From contig NZ_JAXIVS010000001.1 of assembly GCF_034259325.1 (NCBI RefSeq), forward strand, positions 1,178,001 to 1,242,000: a stretch of 64,000 nucleotides of DNA, written 5' to 3'. Within the stretch, counting starts at the first letter, position 1. Every line of letters begins with the position of its first letter. Position numbers and translations under genes: made by a program. This document shows positions 45,835 through 54,780 of the stretch, one piece after another. Source of the DNA: Hyalangium ruber. Its GTDB lineage: Bacteria > Myxococcota > Myxococcia > Myxococcales > Myxococcaceae. The notes under the pieces are model-generated. The model was not told where the DNA came from. It ran no database searches and was given only the letters and a program-made list of their open reading frames with translations.

Positions 45835-45854
45835 GTGTCCACGGAACTGGGACA
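45835..45854 (-). repeat. Solo IS3-like terminal inverted repeat
   Basis: On the minus strand TGTCCCAGTTCCGTGGACAC, related to the ends of the intact IS3 element (GTGGACAC and the CCC block are shared). It has no partner element in the window. Its distance to the ATG at 45808 equals that from the intact left IR to its orfA start, consistent with a remnant of a related element. Confidence 0.55.
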
Positions 45855-45860
45855 GTCTCA

Positions 45861-45892
45861 CCCTCAACTTGCCCTCTATTCCGCCTATGCGT
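45861..45892 (+). repeat. IS91-like element terminus, copy C
   Basis: 32 bp identical to 41193-41224, with only this tip of the element remaining. It directly precedes a gene fragment that lacks its own 5' part (45893-46157), so the element border defined that truncation. Confidence 0.75.
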
Positions 45893-46157
45893 ATGCGTCG
45901 TGGCGAGGCTGCTCTACACCCAGGATCTGCAGATGTCCTCGCCCGCCGTGGTGGGGCAGTTCAACACCGCGGGCCAGCAGAGCCTGACGATGTACGCGGT
46001 GGGCTTCGGCATCAACAGCAACCTCTTGAAGAACACGGCGGCGGTGACTGGCTGGCTCTACTACTCGACCGACAGCGGGGAGGCGCTCACCCAAGCGCTG
46101 CAGAGCATCCTCGCCACCGTGCAGCTGCGCGCCGCCACGTGCATGGCCTCCCAGTAG
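45893..46157 (+). pseudogene. C-terminal remnant of a PilY1/VWA-type gene
   Basis: The frame reads RLLYTQDLQMSSPAVVGQFNTAGQQSLTMYAVGFGIN SNLLKNTAAVTGWLYYSTDSGEALTQALQSILATVQ in about 85 codons. The TMYAVGFGI block, the LLKNTA motif and the sample-set tail recall the von Willebrand-like domain of PilY1 pilus proteins. The start was lost at the IS91-like border (45892). A short reading frame from 45900 exists, but no signal peptide or ligand site remains. Confidence 0.55.
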
Positions 46158-46339
46158 GAGGCTCACGGCTGTGTGCGGGTTCGATCGCCCCGCATCCACG
46201 CAGAGTAACCCGCCGCTCTCAAGTCTCGACACCTGCTTGGGGGAGCGCCTGACACAAACAGGGGCCCTTGGCCATGTCCACGCGAACATATTGCTTCAAG
46301 TCTGATGATTGGAGACGCTCATCCTTTCAGGAGAATCCC

Positions 46340-48835
46340 TTGCATCGTTCTCGCGTGCTTCATCGACTTGCCGCCGTCACGCTCGCCGCCCTGGCCGGAT
46401 GCGCGCGGGCGCCACTGGCTCCTTCAAGCCCTGCCGAGCATCAGGCGGTCTTGGTGGCCTCTGGGACTCAGACGGAGTTGGAGGACCCCGCGCTGGAATG
46501 CCGTCTCCATAAAGGACAGTTCCGGCAGTACGCGCACAGCCCTCCCCAGCAGCTCGTCGGTGCCTGGGAGACGGTCATCCCCAGGCAGGATGGGGCCGCC
46601 ATCGGCAACATCCTCGGGATGCAGACGATGCACTCCGTCATGCTCCCCTCCGGGAAGATCCTCCTGGTCAGCGGGAGCAGTTGGCGCAACTTCTGGAGTG
46701 AAAAGGACCCCATCCAGTACTACCCGAAGTACGCAAACCCCGAGCCCCCGAGCGGCTGCTTCGCGTACGACGACCCCTTCAACAAGAGCAAGCTCGCGGC
46801 GTACTACGAGGTCGTCAACAACGCCGCCATCTATGATCCGGCCAACAACACGTTCTATCGCATCCCTCACCCCGTGCCAGTGGATGATCCCCAGAGCAAG
46901 GATCACTTCGCACCCAACGATCTGTTCTGCACGGGCCATCAGCACCTGCCGGATGGCAACGTCCTGTTCACCGGGGGCACGCAGTATTACTCGCCGTTCC
47001 GCACGGGGAATCGCTCGACTTATATCTTCGACTGGCGCAAGGAAGTGGAGATCTCCTGGCCGAAGGTCGACTGGCGGCAACTGCCTCAGCCGAAGAACGA
47101 TCCGTGGACCTTCGCGGGCTTCATGGAGCGGGGGCGCTGGTACCCGACGCTCGTCCCGCTCCTGGATGGCCGGCTGGCGCTCTTCAGCGGCTTCGTCGAT
47201 CTCGACCTGAAGAAGTGGCAGGAGAAGAAGTCCGACAAGGAACGGATGTACATGTTCGAGATCAACTCCTTCGTCGAGTTCTTCGATCCCTCCCGCTTCA
47301 ACCCTGCGCAGCCCCAGGCGGCCTGGAGGTCCGTGGACGTCAGCAAGACCCAGAACAGCCCCTTCACGGTGGAGATCAACCCCGACTTCAAGCCGACCCC
47401 CGGCGTCAATAAACGCGGCCAATCAGAAGCTTGCGGTGATCGCTGCCAGCAGGAGAACAAGTTCGACGCCTTCAAGCTCTATCCGGTGAACTACCTGATG
47501 CCGGACGGTCGCATCTTCTTCACCGGGGAAGGCGACTGGGTGAGCTTGCGCACCTGTGACACCGCGTTCATGCGCCGCACGAAACACACGTACTGGGGGA
47601 CCATCGGAGGCACGCCGGACGCCCCCACGATGTCGTTCGCCGCTGGGCCTGAGCGGGCCCATGACGTCACGTCCTACGGCACGTCATTCCTTGACCCCAA
47701 CAACGGCGAGATGCACATCCTGGGCGGTCAGCCGACCTCCGCAGGGACGCTGCTGCCCATCAACTCGGTCAAGCACAACCACTTCGCGGGGGGACGCGGC
47801 AGCCGGCAGCTCGAGTCGTTCCAGATCTCCTCGGCGGCACCCGATGGAAAGTGGATGCCTATCGACAAGGACTTCCTCGGGGACGAGCCGCAAGACGACC
47901 GCACGATGCACTACGCCATCATCCTTCCGACGCGGCAGGTGCTGATGATCAACGGCGGGAACTATGACTTCTACGGGCCCGTCCACTACCCGCTGCTGTT
48001 GACGCCCAGGTTCCGAAAAGGGCGGGGCGCCGGAGAGCCGGAGAAGGTCCTCCTCGGCTATGAAAGGACGCGGATGGCGGACGCGGTGGAGCCCAGGCTC
48101 TATCACAACGTGGCGATGCTCCTCCCGGACGGACGCATTTTCGTGTCCGGCGGCAACACGTCGCGCGCGACGGTCCACCTCTCCACCAGCCAGGCTCCCC
48201 AGCCGGCCGACTCACAACCCAAACCTGACCTGAGCCTCGTCGAGACCGACGTCTATTTCTTCGACGACGGCCCGATGGCCAAGGGCCAGCAGGGGATGAT
48301 GGTCGTGCCCACCGAGAACTGGACGGCGGAGATCTTCTCTCCCCCCTACATGTTCAGCGGCAATGACGCCCCTCAGGTCCGCATCGCGCGGATGGCTCCT
48401 GCCCAGAAGGTGGACTACACGTTCAGCAAGCAGATCGGCGGCAAGCCCTACTTCCTGCTCCGGGGCAACCGGGGCTACGACCTCGAGCTCGACAAGCAGC
48501 CGCCTCGCTGCGCGCGGCAGTGGGTCTGCAAGAACAACCAGGCCTGCGGGGATGGACAGGCGTGTACGGACGGCTCGATGTGCATGGAGGGGAAGGCCTC
48601 GCTCTCACTCATCAAGCTGCCTTCCGCGACACATGGCTGGGAGAACGGCCAGAAGTTCGTCGAGTTGCCATTCACGGAGCGCGACGGCGATCCCCAACGG
48701 CTCCGCTTCCAGACGCCGGAGCTGAAGAGCGCCAACGCTCCGCCGGGCTATTACATGCTGTTCTACGTGGACTGTCAGGGCAAGCCTTCGATCGCACAGA
48801 TGGTGCGCTTCGACGACACCGCAAAGGAGCCTTGA
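46340..48835 (+). CDS. Secreted kelch/galactose-oxidase-like (DUF1929) lipoprotein
   Basis: An 831-residue protein. A TTG start at 46340 with AGGAG upstream gives a lipoprotein signal (LAAVTLAALAGCARAP). The body is a beta-propeller with kelch-like blades (HQHLPDGNVLFTGG, RWYPTLVPLLDGRLALFSG, RLYHNVAMLLPDGRIFVSGGN) and a C-terminal galactose-oxidase early-set domain (EIFSPPYMF, LPSATHGWENGQKFVELPF, NAPPGYYMLFYVD). A Cys-rich insert (~710-735) is unusual. Relatives are copper radical oxidases making H2O2, but the Cys-Tyr radical site was not confirmed. An ATG at 46268 or 46274 is an alternative start. Confidence 0.8.
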   Translation: MHRSRVLHRLAAVTLAALAGCARAPLAPSSPAEHQAVLVASGTQTELEDPALECRLHKGQFRQYAHSPPQQLVGAWETVIPRQDGAAIGNILGMQTMHSVMLPSGKILLVSGSSWRNFWSEKDPIQYYPKYANPEPPSGCFAYDDPFNKSKLAAYYEVVNNAAIYDPANNTFYRIPHPVPVDDPQSKDHFAPNDLFCTGHQHLPDGNVLFTGGTQYYSPFRTGNRSTYIFDWRKEVEISWPKVDWRQLPQPKNDPWTFAGFMERGRWYPTLVPLLDGRLALFSGFVDLDLKKWQEKKSDKERMYMFEINSFVEFFDPSRFNPAQPQAAWRSVDVSKTQNSPFTVEINPDFKPTPGVNKRGQSEACGDRCQQENKFDAFKLYPVNYLMPDGRIFFTGEGDWVSLRTCDTAFMRRTKHTYWGTIGGTPDAPTMSFAAGPERAHDVTSYGTSFLDPNNGEMHILGGQPTSAGTLLPINSVKHNHFAGGRGSRQLESFQISSAAPDGKWMPIDKDFLGDEPQDDRTMHYAIILPTRQVLMINGGNYDFYGPVHYPLLLTPRFRKGRGAGEPEKVLLGYERTRMADAVEPRLYHNVAMLLPDGRIFVSGGNTSRATVHLSTSQAPQPADSQPKPDLSLVETDVYFFDDGPMAKGQQGMMVVPTENWTAEIFSPPYMFSGNDAPQVRIARMAPAQKVDYTFSKQIGGKPYFLLRGNRGYDLELDKQPPRCARQWVCKNNQACGDGQACTDGSMCMEGKASLSLIKLPSATHGWENGQKFVELPFTERDGDPQRLRFQTPELKSANAPPGYYMLFYVDCQGKPSIAQMVRFDDTAKEP

Positions 48836-48984
48836 AAGGTGAGGAGTGCGCCGCGAGCCTCTCCTCCTCAACTTGCGGCGCTCGCCATAAGGCCAGGGAT
48901 TTCAAGCACTTAGCAGCCCTGAAAAAGAAAAAAATGCCGTGTCGCTCTCGTGCTCGCCCGTTCGACGCATCAGTAGAAGCCGGG
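48836..48984. other. Non-coding stretch after the kelch protein
   Basis: No gene or RNA was recognised. A short CTCAACTTG block (near 48870) echoes the IS91-like termini but is too short to assign. Confidence 0.3.
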
Positions 48985-49235
48985 TTCACGAGCTTGGCTC
49001 ACACCCCTGCCGTGGGCAAGCCCAACTGCTCCAGTATCGCTCGCACTCCCCTGCCTGCCTTCACGTACGCCTACATCCGCCCCCTGCCTCCACACCTCGC
49101 GCAGGCCCACACGTCGAACTCGAACGTCCTCTTCAGCAACCCTGCCCCATCCACTCGCGGCCTCCTCTGCTTCATCCGCTCCTTCCTCGCCGCTGCCTCA
49201 CTCCCCGCTCTCGCCTCCTCTGCTTGGGGGACCCA
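48985..49235 (-). mobile_element. IS91-like transposase remnant, copy 3
   Basis: On the minus strand the remnant reads RKERMKQRRPRVDGAGLLKRTFEFDVWACARCGG, MYAYVKAGRGVRAILEQLGLPT and AG. It is nearly the same block as copy 4 at 58272-58577. It separates the kelch oxidase gene from the DUF4331 operon end. Confidence 0.7.
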
Positions 49236-49282
49236 GCGCATCACCGCTGTCGGCTCGACCGGCGACCTGGCGAAGCATGGGA

Positions 49283-49320
49283 AGGATGGAGTTGGTGGCG
49301 GTAGCTCGCAACTCCATCCT
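49283..49320. terminator. Long hairpin downstream of the LodA operon
   Basis: AGGATGGAGTTG (49283-49294) pairs perfectly over 12 bp with CAACTCCATCCT (49309-49320), with a 14-nt loop. It lies 19 bp beyond the DUF4331 stop on the minus strand, the end of a four-gene operon. No U-run, so it may stabilise the 3' end rather than terminate. Confidence 0.5.
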
Positions 49321-49338
49321 CGCCGAAGAAGAGCGGCC

Positions 49339-50604
49339 TCACTCGAACGGCGGCGGCACGAAGGGGAATTCGTCCACGGTCAGCCGCGCCGGCGCCGGAA
49401 CGCCCACGCCTCGAAGGGGCGTCGGACGCGCAAGGCCGTTGATGAACACGGTCAGCGTCCTCTCGATGACATCTTCATTGGGGAGCCGTCCCCCGACTCC
49501 CCCACCGGCCACCCTGGTTAAACGAGCGATCTCGATGCCGAGATAGCCCACCTGCGTGCTGGAGGGTTTCGTCGGTTGAGCCAGATCGAAGATGAGAAAG
49601 TCGTCCATCAGGAGATCAACCCAGGGATGGGGCACGGGCCAATCGAGAACGGAGGTCTCCGGCGAGCCTTCCTCGAGCATCTCGAACCCATCCAGCCGCT
49701 TCAGCCCTCTGCGCAAGGCCTCCCGGTACTTCTCGACGTTCTTGGGATCGAGCGCAAAGGCATCCTCCGCATTCCAGAGGTCCCTCACCTCGTCTTCACG
49801 CACCATGAACACGGTGATCTCCACCCTTCCCATCCGATCAATCCGGCGCATAGCCCCAGCGCCAGGATTCGAGAGGTCCAGTTCCGCCACTTCACCGACC
49901 GCCGCGAAATACTGCGCTTCGCCTTTGGCACCCGTCGTCTGGTGGGTGGCCCTCAAATACCTGTCGACACTCAGGTCCACGACGATGCTGAGGACGTTCT
50001 TGCCGTTGAAGGTGTTCACGCCCGGCCAGTCAGTCCCACTGCTCAGCTCCGTGTTGCGCCAGACCGGCATCCTCACCCGTGCTCGGTCGGTAAACAGCTG
50101 ATCAGCCCTGGGCCCCGCGAAGACCTTGAAGTCAGGATTGCCACCCCCGCTCAGATCCCGGGTGTTCACGCTGATCTCCTGCAGAAGCGAGGGCGGCCCT
50201 TTTCCGCTCGAACGCGTGAACTTGCAGTTCATGGTCTGCGGCTCACGCCCCTTCGCCCTGCAGTCGATCCTGAACTCCTCGTTCGACACGCTTGCCCTGA
50301 ACGGGGCGCTCGTGAAGCCCGTCACGGGGCGGAACCTGAGGCTGTAGTTCAAAGCCGTATCAAAGACCTCGTTGGGCGCCGCGGATGGACGAGAGCTCAG
50401 GATGAGCGAGAGCCTCTTCTTGTTCTGCTGATCCAGCCTTGGGAAGACGAAGACGTCCGTGACATCCGCCGACGGACGGTTCGTCACGATGGACCCATCT
50501 TTATGATCGGCGGCGAGGGCGCTCACCCCCACCAACAAGACAAGGGCCAAGCTGAGTGCGCGAAGCCCGCTTCGGCGCAGGGAACGTCTCAAGACCTTCT
50601 TCAT
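49339..50604 (-). CDS. DUF4331 exported protein
   Basis: A 421-residue protein with a Sec signal (LALVLLVGVSALAADHKDG). After it the family block VTNRPSADVTDVFVFPRLD, NGKNVLSIVVDLSV and a C-terminal FINGLARPTPLRGVGVPAP. DUF4331 proteins often begin ADHxDSP, and some occur near oxidases or porins. The role is unknown. Last gene of the LodA operon, 21 bp after the DUF4198 gene. Confidence 0.85.
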   Translation of the reverse strand: MKKVLRRSLRRSGLRALSLALVLLVGVSALAADHKDGSIVTNRPSADVTDVFVFPRLDQQNKKRLSLILSSRPSAAPNEVFDTALNYSLRFRPVTGFTSAPFRASVSNEEFRIDCRAKGREPQTMNCKFTRSSGKGPPSLLQEISVNTRDLSGGGNPDFKVFAGPRADQLFTDRARVRMPVWRNTELSSGTDWPGVNTFNGKNVLSIVVDLSVDRYLRATHQTTGAKGEAQYFAAVGEVAELDLSNPGAGAMRRIDRMGRVEITVFMVREDEVRDLWNAEDAFALDPKNVEKYREALRRGLKRLDGFEMLEEGSPETSVLDWPVPHPWVDLLMDDFLIFDLAQPTKPSSTQVGYLGIEIARLTRVAGGGVGGRLPNEDVIERTLTVFINGLARPTPLRGVGVPAPARLTVDEFPFVPPPFE

Positions 50605-50625
50605 GTTGCTTCTCCAGGAGTGAGG

Positions 50626-51456
50626 CTACTGTTTCCCAACGTCCGGCCCGGCGGGCGCCGCGAGCTCAAAGGTGAGCGAGGCCCAGAGGCTCTCCCAGTC
50701 CATGCTCAGCTCCTCCGGCGCCGCGACCATGTGGGTGCATTTGACGAGCCATGCGCCCGCATGCTGGAGCCTCAGCCGCACGCGGCCCTCCGCGTTGGTG
50801 CGAGCGGCGACGAACTGCTTCGGCTCGGCGCGGCTACGCGCGATGACGAGGCCATTCTCCAGCGGCTTGCCCTCAAACAGGACACGGAACGTCAGCTCCG
50901 AGCCCGCGGCCACGAGGTAAGGGTTGGTCTCCGGGACGATCTCCAGGCGCAGCCCGGCAATGCGGTCATGGCCCTCTGTCGCGCCCCTCCCCGCCTCGAG
51001 CAGCGTCTTGGCGCAGCGCGAGTAGACCTCGGAGACGCCCCTGCCGGTCTCGTTCCGCTCGGCACGAAGCCTCGAGACGTGCTCCAGTCCCTCGGCCTTC
51101 AGGTAGGCCTCGAACTGCGCGGCCTCCAGCCTGATGGGCCGACGCTTACCGCGGTAGGCGACCAGGTAGAGGCCATCCTTCGCGGGTGTCACACGGCCAG
51201 CCAGCTCCTGCTTGTCCTCGCCAGGCACAGGCTGCGTCCCTTCGGGACCCATCACCACGAACTTCTCGATGAAGAAATTGTCACGCGGGGCGACGGTTGC
51301 CTCGTACTCCTCCCCGTAGTGTAACGACAGCCCGACGGTCTCCCCCCTGGCCACGCGGAAGCTGCCCGGCTCGAGCCAGAAGTCATGGGCCTGGGCTGCG
51401 CCTGCGGACAGCAGTGCCGCCAGGCAGGCCGTTGCGAGACAGAGGGTCCTCTTCAT
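50626..51456 (-). CDS. DUF4198 exported protein
   Basis: A 276-residue protein with a signal peptide (CLAALLSAGAAQAHDFWLEPGSF). The HDFWLEP opening and LHYGEEYEATV are typical of DUF4198, which includes periplasmic components near nickel/cobalt transporters. The metal link is from family context, not shown here. It lies 15 bp after lodB and shares the operon. Confidence 0.85.
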   Translation of the reverse strand: MKRTLCLATACLAALLSAGAAQAHDFWLEPGSFRVARGETVGLSLHYGEEYEATVAPRDNFFIEKFVVMGPEGTQPVPGEDKQELAGRVTPAKDGLYLVAYRGKRRPIRLEAAQFEAYLKAEGLEHVSRLRAERNETGRGVSEVYSRCAKTLLEAGRGATEGHDRIAGLRLEIVPETNPYLVAAGSELTFRVLFEGKPLENGLVIARSRAEPKQFVAARTNAEGRVRLRLQHAGAWLVKCTHMVAAPEELSMDWESLWASLTFELAAPAGPDVGKQ

Positions 51457-51471
51457 CGTGCACATCTCCTG

Positions 51472-52560
51472 TCATGGAGGGGCCGCGCGGCGCTTCCAGA
51501 AGAGCTGCCCTCGAAAGCGACGCTCCTGGGAGTAGACCGCTTGCCGTTGTACGACGAAGTTCCGCACCGCGCTCTCGAGCGTCGCTGCGTAGCGGCGCAG
51601 GGGGCCGGGATCGCCACCGAGCGAGGCCAGGGCCGCCAGGGCTGCTTGCCTCCCCCCCCACAAGGCGGAGGTCAGCCCATGAGAGGAGAGCGGATCGAAG
51701 GCCGCCGCCGCATCGCCCGCCGCGGCCCAGCCCGGCCCGGTGGCTGGATCGAGCCACGCCGTGCCCGCACTGGTGAGCCGCGCGGGCTCGCGGATGGCGT
51801 ACCCCGCACTGTCCAGCCAGCGCTGGATGAAGTGTGTCTCGGCCGCCAGGGTCCGCCACGCGCCCGCCTCACGCGTCACCTCGCGCGGCATCAAGTCGGG
51901 ATCCGTGAAGAACGCGAGGCTCAGCCGTCGATCCGGCAGCAGGGTGGCGTACCACCAGCCCCCCGCCACCCCCTCGATGAGGGTCGCGGGCGTCGGCTCC
52001 ACCGTCTCGTCGTGCTGTGTCACGAAGTCATAGGCCGCCACCAACCGGTCCGCACGCCGCCGCCGGGCGACACGCCGGGCGAAGACCGCCGCCCGGCCGC
52101 TGCAATCCAATACGAACCCTGCCTCCACCCGCGCTCCACCGGACAGCGTCAGCGACCAGCCGTCCCCGGCGCGGGTTGCGTCGGCGAGCGTGTCCGGCAC
52201 CGTCTCCATCCCCTGAGCAGAGACGGCCTCGCCCAGCATCCGCTCGAACGCTCGACGGTCGATGACATGGCCCGGCCCCTCGGTGTGAATGATGGAGTTG
52301 CGCTGGGCGAGCAGCGCCATCCCCCAGGCCGCATAGGTGGCGTGAGACGGGCGATGCGGCCCGGCCTGGAACGCCTCGGTGAGCCCCAGGTCCCGAAGCA
52401 GCCCATGGGCCGCTGGGGACAAGGACTCTCCCGTCCGGGGGCTCTCTTTCGAGGCAGGTGCCACCATGATCACCGAGCGGCCCCGGCCAGCGAGCGTCAA
52501 TGCCGCAGCGGCCCCGGCGATCCCCGCCCCGATGATCGCGATATCGACCCTCGTCGGCAC
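51472..52560 (-). CDS. LodB/GoxB-type FAD-dependent maturation protein
   Basis: A 362-residue flavoprotein with the N-terminal FAD motif VDIAIIGAGIAGAAAALTLAGRGRSVIMV, a GxS-type region PRTGESLSPAAHGLLRDLGL, and GPGWAAAGDAAAAFDPLSSHGLTSAL. This pattern matches the LodB/GoxB group, flavin enzymes needed to form the CTQ cofactor of the neighbouring oxidase. GTG at 52560 is 2 bp from the LodA stop; a start at 52572 is possible. Cytoplasmic, consistent with action before Tat export of LodA. Confidence 0.85.
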   Translation of the reverse strand: MPTRVDIAIIGAGIAGAAAALTLAGRGRSVIMVAPASKESPRTGESLSPAAHGLLRDLGLTEAFQAGPHRPSHATYAAWGMALLAQRNSIIHTEGPGHVIDRRAFERMLGEAVSAQGMETVPDTLADATRAGDGWSLTLSGGARVEAGFVLDCSGRAAVFARRVARRRRADRLVAAYDFVTQHDETVEPTPATLIEGVAGGWWYATLLPDRRLSLAFFTDPDLMPREVTREAGAWRTLAAETHFIQRWLDSAGYAIREPARLTSAGTAWLDPATGPGWAAAGDAAAAFDPLSSHGLTSALWGGRQAALAALASLGGDPGPLRRYAATLESAVRNFVVQRQAVYSQERRFRGQLFWKRRAAPP

Positions 52561-52562
52561 GA

Positions 52563-54644
52563 TTATTGGCACGCCGACTTCTTGGGGGCTGGGGTGGGGG
52601 TAGAGGGATCCTTGGGTGGCTCCTTCGAGAGGGCGGACAGATCCATGGAGCCGCGATCCACCTCGACATACAGGACCTTGGGTATCTCCTCGGGCCAGCT
52701 TGGATCGGGCGCGGCGACCTTCTTCACCACGAAGCCCATGCGATCCCACAAGTAGACCATCCGGTTGAGCCCGTCGGTGTAGCTCGCATTGGCGTGGTAG
52801 CCAATCCCTGCCACTCCACGCGACCATGAGACGCGGTTCTGGAAGAACTTGATCCGCTCGGCCGCAGACAGCTCGGTCCTGAGGACCGAGGCATAGAAGT
52901 CCTGCGGCAGGACATCAATGGGCAAGAGCGCGGGCCACCAGGTGGCGACGGGGAAGTCGTCGGCAATGTCGAGGGAGGAGTCGTCGTTGGCGCTGTTGGC
53001 GAAGTTTACCTGCTGGCAGCTGAAGGCATCGCACTGCCAGGGCAGCCCCATCCAGCGCGTGAGGTCACCCGGCATCTGCGGGGCGATGGCCGATGCTGTG
53101 CCACAGTGTCCGCCAAACGCCTTCTCGGGGGTCAGGAGCAGGCCCAGGTTCTGGATCAGATCGGGGCTTCGGCCGGTCGCGAGCGCGATCCGGAACGGCC
53201 CCCGGTACAGTTCCTTGTGACGCAGCGGCCAGGTCAGCTCCACACCGGGGTGGAATGCGCCGCCCGAGCAGGGCTCCAGCGCGGCGCGGGTCAGCGCCTC
53301 GGGCTGTTCGGCGAGGGGGACCTGATTCAGGCGGGTGATGTCGTTACCCGGGTTGGAGTTGAAATCGTTGATGAACTGTCCGGCCGCCCAGCACTGGAGA
53401 AGCGCGTACTGCTGCTTGGGGATGTGGAACCATCTGAGGGGCGAATTGTTGTAGTTGATGCCATCGCCCAGCATGTAGGGGAGCGCGTACTGCTGCAGCT
53501 CCTTCGAATGGGGGTTGCGAAACTTCTTGAACACCTCCTGCCGGCACGCCTCGTTCTCGGGGCTCGGGTCGGCCAACCTGACGATATAGGCCGGGTCGGA
53601 GAAATCACCGGTCTTGATCCAGCCCTGCTGCAGGTTGGCGGCGGAGGCCACCCATTCCATCAGGGCCATGCGCTGGAAGAACGGGTAGATGTACTTGGTG
53701 AACGACAACGGCAGTGCGGGAGGCATTGACCAGTTGGCCTCGATGTTGACATCGCACATGACGTCATAGAGCGAGATGAAGGGCGGGATGTCCGGCGCGA
53801 AATCAGGGCCGCAGCACGCCACCCAGCCGTTCTCCGCATCCATCGTGCTGCCGCCCTTCAGATGCACCTTCGCCTGCACGACACCATCGCACCAGTCGTC
53901 ATGCCAGCCATCGTTGTCGGAGAAGTTGCTGATGGGGTTGTTCGGCAAGGCCGATGCGGAGACACCATCGCCAGGGAACACCAGCAGGCGGCCCGCGTCG
54001 TCGGTTTGGAGGTGGCCCAACTTGACCGGCATCTTTTCCCAGAAGCAGCCGGTCATGTCGAAGTCCGGTGTATTGCCCTTGGAATTGATATTGGTTCCAG
54101 AGATCTTCTTCGCCCCCGGGTTGATAACCAGCATCCTGGCACGCCTGGCATCGTCCGTGATGGACTGGTTGCGCAACTGGCCTGGGAGACCCGGGGCCCG
54201 CTCGCCGTTGTCGAGCGGATTGTTGAAGCCATACCAGGCCGCCTTGGTGTTGGCGACGTGGACTGTCCACTCGATGCGATGGCCATCGGCCACGGAGATC
54301 TCTCGAATGACCTCGCCTGCCTTGTTGAAGGCATAGACGCGAAAGCGCTGGACCTGCTTCTTGATCTTCTGCGAGCCGTCTTTGTAGCGGCCATCGGGCA
54401 CCGGAGAGATCCCTGGGACTTCGGGTGCCAGGAAGTACTCCTTGCTGTTGCCCACGCGGCTGATCCCCAGGGGCGGGTAGACCGCCAGGCGGGCGATCTG
54501 GGTGTCGGCCGGCGCCGCGGTGCGAGTGCGGTCCACTGCCGCCTGCGCGATCCTCGGCAGCACCAGCGGGGAGAGAAGCGCACCCGCCAGGAAGTCGCGC
54601 CGTTTGATGTTGGAAGCACCCGACTTCGGATCGTTCTCACTCAT
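52563..54644 (-). CDS. LodA/GoxA-type CTQ-dependent amino-acid oxidase with Tat signal
   Basis: A 693-residue quinoprotein. Twin-arginine motif IKRRDFLAGALLSPLVLPRIAQA at residues 13-36 points to Tat export after folding. Family landmarks: LAVYPPLGISRVGNSKEYFLAPE, GGAFHPGVELTWP (His465 region), and LPWQCDAFSCQQVNFA, where Asp539-x3-Cys543 matches the Asp/Cys of LodA. Trp607 (NRVSWSRG, 64 residues after the Cys) is the likely partner in cysteine tryptophylquinone. LodA makes H2O2 from lysine, GoxA from glycine; the substrate here is open. First gene of a minus-strand operon. Confidence 0.92.
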   Translation of the reverse strand: MSENDPKSGASNIKRRDFLAGALLSPLVLPRIAQAAVDRTRTAAPADTQIARLAVYPPLGISRVGNSKEYFLAPEVPGISPVPDGRYKDGSQKIKKQVQRFRVYAFNKAGEVIREISVADGHRIEWTVHVANTKAAWYGFNNPLDNGERAPGLPGQLRNQSITDDARRARMLVINPGAKKISGTNINSKGNTPDFDMTGCFWEKMPVKLGHLQTDDAGRLLVFPGDGVSASALPNNPISNFSDNDGWHDDWCDGVVQAKVHLKGGSTMDAENGWVACCGPDFAPDIPPFISLYDVMCDVNIEANWSMPPALPLSFTKYIYPFFQRMALMEWVASAANLQQGWIKTGDFSDPAYIVRLADPSPENEACRQEVFKKFRNPHSKELQQYALPYMLGDGINYNNSPLRWFHIPKQQYALLQCWAAGQFINDFNSNPGNDITRLNQVPLAEQPEALTRAALEPCSGGAFHPGVELTWPLRHKELYRGPFRIALATGRSPDLIQNLGLLLTPEKAFGGHCGTASAIAPQMPGDLTRWMGLPWQCDAFSCQQVNFANSANDDSSLDIADDFPVATWWPALLPIDVLPQDFYASVLRTELSAAERIKFFQNRVSWSRGVAGIGYHANASYTDGLNRMVYLWDRMGFVVKKVAAPDPSWPEEIPKVLYVEVDRGSMDLSALSKEPPKDPSTPTPAPKKSACQ

Positions 54645-54780
54645 CGCGTTGTCTCCATCGATGCCCGAAAGAATGGCTCCCTGTTTAGGCGAGCCGCCGG
54701 GTGCACGGAAGGAATCATCGACCATTTTTGGTACGCTCTGGCGACAGGAGGCAGGGCTGAGCACGCCACAGGAGCACAGG

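Noticed and set aside
46164-46200. T-arm-like GCGGGTTCGATC and CCCCGC
   Set aside because: The loop is too long and no acceptor or anticodon stem is visible; it does not support a tRNA call.
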